A stretch of 64,000 bases of DNA from Phoronis australis (Eukaryota > Phoronida > Phoronidae): positions 937,294 through 1,001,293 of the forward strand of contig NMRA01000041.1 in NCBI GenBank assembly GCA_002633005.1, in the 5' to 3' direction. The notes below the pieces were generated by a model that was not told the DNA's origin, made no database searches, and saw nothing but the letters and a program-made list of their open reading frames with translations. Shown here piece after piece: positions 41,101-47,100 of this stretch. The position numbers were made by a program, and so were the translations under genes. Each line of letters begins with the position of its first letter. Within the stretch, counting starts at the first letter, position 1.

Positions 41101-44100
41101 CATTTACTCCAGTCAGCAACGCAAGTTATCACATCATACTCTGGTCAATAAGCAAGGAAATCATATTATACTTTGGTCAATAACGTCGGATATCACGTTA
41201 TGTTCTGGTCAATAACACAAGATATTACACTACACTCTAGTCAGTAATGTAGGATATCTCATTACACTCAATACGCTAGTATATCACATTTAGTTAGACT
41301 CTAGTGCCCTGTAACATGAAAATTCCCTAATAGGGACTCAAGACAAATGAGGTTCCTAAATCTATTGTGTATTTGTTGACTTCTGAAAAACACTGATTGT
41401 CCTTTCATATGCTGGTTCAGAGCCATCACTGCTAAAGTCATTTTGGATTGGATACAAATCCGAGAGGGAATCCTATTTTGAATTCTCAAAATATTGAAAA
41501 CAAGTAGGTAACTTCTCATGCAAGACTGCAAATTTAAAGACTAAGTCCCTATTTATTATTGTTGAACTAAGGGCTTAGTTTTTAATAATATTTTTCTAAA
41601 AATCTCATTAGTCAAAGAGGAGCTTGTAATAAAGTGATAACTTGATAGAAAAAGATAACTTCTGTTTAATAGTAAAGAACGACACAATACGCAATATTTG
41701 TAGGAAACTTAGTTGAGTTCATATTTGGGAATGTTTCATGCAATTGATTAAAAAAAATCACAATTTTTATCCCGGGCTTACTTCAGAATTTAAAGCATAA
41801 ATGGCGATACGCTTATAAAGAAAACAAAGAAGAGAAACAAGAAAAAAACTACAAATTAATCTGCTGCAAAATATAAACTAAACTGAATTTTTAATGTAAA
41901 ATTCAAAACTGAGAATTTTTGCCATTTCTTTCAACAAAACAACTGGGGTAAAGTCTCACCAGTTTCAGCAAAAAATAATCGCCAAACTACCCTTTTTTAC
42001 TTTTCAAGTTCGTGAACACACACATTTTTCAAAATACTATCTGAAGCTAGCTATGGTACAGAACTTGAATACGATAAAACATTAATTTGACGCTACACAT
42101 CTTTCACCAAAAAAATGAGAAAGTAAAAGTTGATTTGTCCGCCATATTGTGTCCTGAATTGGTGAGATTTAACCGTTACATAGTTACACAGGAAGGTGAC
42201 ACAAACCTGAACCCATTGACGAGGTCGCGACATGTTGATCCATTCTGACATGGGCTACTGCCACACTCATCAACATTCTCCGTACAATTGACACCTGTCC
42301 ATCCCGCCGCACAGTGACACTCGTAAAGGTCGAGGACCGGTGTACAGGTAGCTCCATTTTTGCACACCTGGAAAGGACCAAAGTGGAGGTAGTCACATCA
42401 TACAAACAGTTTATTGGTATTAGTTTGTAGGTTGTAGGGAAACACACCGATGACTTGGATATTTTTAAATTCATCGTAATATGTTTCAGTGTTGAACTAG
42501 GACTCAACACAAGCTGTCCGTGTACCTACTGACTTTTTTAGTCAGACACGTGAACATTTGCTCAAGTATACCTTCAAAACTTGGCAGTAATCCACATCGC
42601 TTTCACAGTGGCGGCCAAAAAACCCTTGCGGACAAGAGCAGTTGTACCCATTGACCCCGTCGACACATGTTGCTCCGTTCTGGCACGGCTGTGACTGGCA
42701 CTCATCTATGTTTACACTGCAATTATTGCCTGTAAACAAAATGGAAATTTTGGAATAAAAAATTTACCAAGCTAATAACAAGTACAGTTCCAGTGATAAT
42801 GATGCTTAGCCTATTAGTACTGGAATTTTGTATCCAGGCTACTGCCATCAAATTACCAATTGTTATGCAATGTGGTGTCAAAACATCACAACCATTTTGT
42901 CACATAGCAGTTAATGAGCTAAATCATAGGAGTCAATGAACTAGTGTGTCATGAAAAAATGTACCAGGACTGGCACACAATGAATTGGTGAGTTATGAAG
43001 AATGTACCAGGACTGGCACACAATGAATTGGTGAGTTATGAAGAATGTACCAGGACTGGCATTCAATGAAAGTGTGTTATGAAGTATGTACTAGGACTGG
43101 CATACAATGAAAGTGTGTTATGAAGTATGTACCAGGACTGGCATACAATGACAGTGTGTTATGAAGTATGTACCAGGACTGGCATACAATGAAAGTGTGT
43201 TATGAAGTATGTACCAGGACTGGCATACAAGTTCCCTGCTTTGAAAACAGTGAATTTAAATCAAGACCACATAAGGCTAAAGAGCAACGTTCATTAAAGT
43301 ACACACATCAGAATTTCATTAATGAGAAGACGAACAAATATCACCGATTACGTAAAACCCTGTTGTAAGCATAAGTATGCATGACCTTTTGCCTGTGACT
43401 TTTCATACTGACCTTCGAACCCTTCAGCACATTTGCATGTGAACTGCAGGCCAATATCCCCATCAACACAGGTAGCTCCATTCTGACACACACCCACAGC
43501 CAGGCCTTGGCACACGTCAATGTTGACCTCACATCTGTCGCCCTCGTAACCTGTACAACACAAGATGACACCATAGCAGCAATAGGAAGAGATAATGACA
43601 AACACAACATGGCAATTAGACATAGACACTACATTTTCAAAAAAATACAATACCTTGATCGCTTATTGTAGGACTGCACGAAAAAAAATCAAAAAAGATA
43701 GGTTACTTGATATTGACATTATTTATAATTAAAATATTTTATTTATATTGATACTTGGTAAGGAAATAAGTTAGCTTGATGTTTTCGTATAACAGGGTTA
43801 TCGACTTCTAAGAGCATTGTACTTTCATGTGACTAGGCTAACTGATATTTCAAGACATGACTACATACACAAACCACGACACCTTTCACCAATATATCTC
43901 ATGGCACAACATTTGTCAATGTTCTCAAAAGGGGCTGAATATCAGTTATGGAACCAATTTAGTGCTGGGGGTGTAAGTTCATAAACACACTCCATAAAGC
44001 CAAATTTACGCAAGATCGATAAGAAACCCGTACTTTTGCAATCAGTGTTTTATCTGTATTATTCAAATGACAATTGAAATGTAGCAGTACTTGAGTATCA

Positions 44101-47100
44101 GTGTTCTCCACAACCTGTTTTGACACGTCACAGCATGGAGATTGAATTTAGTCGTGACGAGTTAGGCTTACTTGCATCAAGTTTGAAAGCATATGAAACG
44201 AGTTTGCAGTATTGGTAGATCAGTCATTTCTTAAGCAATTTTGTACATTTTGGATTTTTGGTGCCAGATCTATATATTTATTCCAAGACTTAGCATAGAA
44301 GCTCCACGCAGTACGGATTTGGACTTTCAAATACGTACATGAATTTTGTTAATTCCTATCAAGTTTGACTTTTCTATTGTGGAGAACACTGAGTATCTGG
44401 GTGCAGCCCTACCAATAAACCTGCTCTGTCACTTCATTATAGCTTCGCAGTGACTAGCACAGGGAAACAAAACTTTTGAGAATCTGCAAAAATTTGAAGT
44501 AAAATTTTAATTTTCAAATAATATTATGCTTTCCTTTTGGGTTCTAGCCATAACTTTGATGAACCTAGGCATTTTTTTATGAAACTTGTTAATATTTTAG
44601 GTCTACCGCAGATGATTAATCACCAATAACCTTCCTTCAAATTAAGAAAACTGACCCGTGCCCATCCACAGTAGAGTTGTGGGATACCTTCATTTAATAC
44701 CACTAGGTGACTGAAATTTCACTGAGTATACCTTGTATACAAGGTATACTCAGTATGCAGAGAGCTCTTTTGCTTCAGGAATCCTTCATTTGCACACCTT
44801 CACCAAAATGCAGGATCAACTGCAATCGAACAGTGCAAACAAATCTGCCTCAGTCCCTGAAAAGGTCAACTGCTTCATGGTAGTCTCCCACTTTCACAAA
44901 TAAAATCATGTGTACAGTAATCTTAATGGTCAAAATTCCATGGCTTAGACTAGAGCCAATATATTAGATAAAAAGAACAACACAAACCTAGCGGACAGGA
45001 ACAGTTGTAGATATTCAGACCCTGTGAACATGTCCCGTTGTTCAGGCACGGTGAAGACAAACACTCGTTAATATCCACATTACAGTTGGCACCTACAAAC
45101 AAAACATTTTGTCCATATATTTTTTCTTTGCTCCATATATAAATTTGCAAATATCAGCAATGCTGTGTCCACCAGACAAAATTCACTGGACACTTTTTGG
45201 TGTTGATTTGGTTATCATTTAATAAATTTCAACACGCAGTTGTAATTATCTTCATTAAACACGCTTTCAACATCCACTATCATCTGATTTTTAGTTGAGT
45301 GAAACAAGATGATTACAACTACAATGATCAAATGTAATGTTGAAAGGAAGTGAACAGATTTAAACTTTTATCCTCTGACAACAGCAACCTTACCTGTGTA
45401 TCCAGGAAGACAGACACATTTGAAGGTGGGCTGCCCAGATGGTTCTAATATGTCAACACAGGTGGCGCTAGTGGAACACGGGTCATACTGACAGTAATAG
45501 TCCACCTCGCTGCACCTGTCACCCGTCCAACCCGGTGGGCACTGACAGGTAAGGACCCCCTGCAGGGAGATCACACACACACCTGCAACAGAAGCATTCA
45601 GTTAAAAATCAAATCAAAGATCAAAAGCCAAATTTTGCATATTGCAGTACAGGAGTGACCATAGTGTAAACATAACTTGACTTGCATTGAAAAATCGTCG
45701 CAAGTTAAAGTGGTCTTGAGCTCATTTTAACACCACCATAACTCTGAAGTGTTGGAAAAACCAGTCGCGATGTGTGATTACTTAGAAAGAATGTGTACAT
45801 ATGGTTGAATTTGTCATTGTTTAAATGAATAGTCCATGTAACTCCAGTGTTTGGATGGTCACTTGAACAACTAGTAATACGTCGATTAATTGAAGAATGT
45901 TTGATGAAGCCATCCATGCACATGAATATTTCTTATTACTTCAATTTTCCCTTGTATTCGACAAAACTGAGTATTTTGACAGTGTTATTTTGCGACCAGA
46001 GTGTAGAACAAGCCATGCTTACAAGGAAGTATTAAACATTTTATTTAGGATGACAATTTTTTATTAAAAAGTTACACCTTAACACACCTGGGCTGGGTTG
46101 CATAAAACTTCAAAATTATCCACTGGATAAGTTTGATTGTTGTGTCATGTCACGTGCATTGTTCAACAATAACATGGCGCATGATAATGCGACATCATTG
46201 TTGCTAAGCAACGTATAACTTTCATGCAACAGGGCCCTGGTCACAACTTGTTCCTAACATGAGATGAAAAGTGATTCCTAAGCTTGGGGAGAATTTATAG
46301 TTCATTATTGCTAGAGCCCATCATGCTGGCAACATAAAATCTTCCCCCATAATAAGCCAACTTGTCTAGCCTGATTGCAAGTAACTACCAACTCTCACAT
46401 CTTCCTTAATCAAACAGTGAACACCTGTAATCTGAGAGAGGAACAAGCAGAGACTGATTTTACAATGGCAAGAGCCTTAAATTGAAAATTTTCCACAGAA
46501 GGCACGAGTTTACAGAACAGTATGACAACCCAAGTCTTACCTCCATTTATACACGTGTCGTTTGTGCAACGATTGGTGAAAGACTGGCACCTCGTTCCAG
46601 TATATGCAGCTAAACATTGACATGTGTAACCTCTGACCTTTGGCACACAAGTCCCTTCATTTTCACATGGAGAACTTAAGCAATAGTTGACCATCTGACT
46701 GCAGTTTTTACCAGTGTAGCCCGGTAAGCAGGAGCACGAGTAATCGTTGACAAGGTCGATGCATGACGAGTTCACAGCACAAGGACTAGAAGCACAGTCG
46801 TCAATGTCAACTTCACAGTGTCGCCCTATAGAATAAAATACAGGAAGTGATATATTTATATGAACACATCCATCTGTTTACAACTGGTCAAAGAACAAAG
46901 TAAACATCTCTCAATATTTATTTTTGTCACAAAAAGAAGACAAATGAACTTGCTTATGCCCACTCAAACAATCTGCAAGGCAGATGTTTGCGAAGGGCAT
47001 TAAACTACAGCCTTTGCACAAAATAATTTCACCCTTATGACAGTGCAGAGTAATTTTACCTATAAACTGGCGTCGGGCTTTACAAGGATTCAGATAATGA

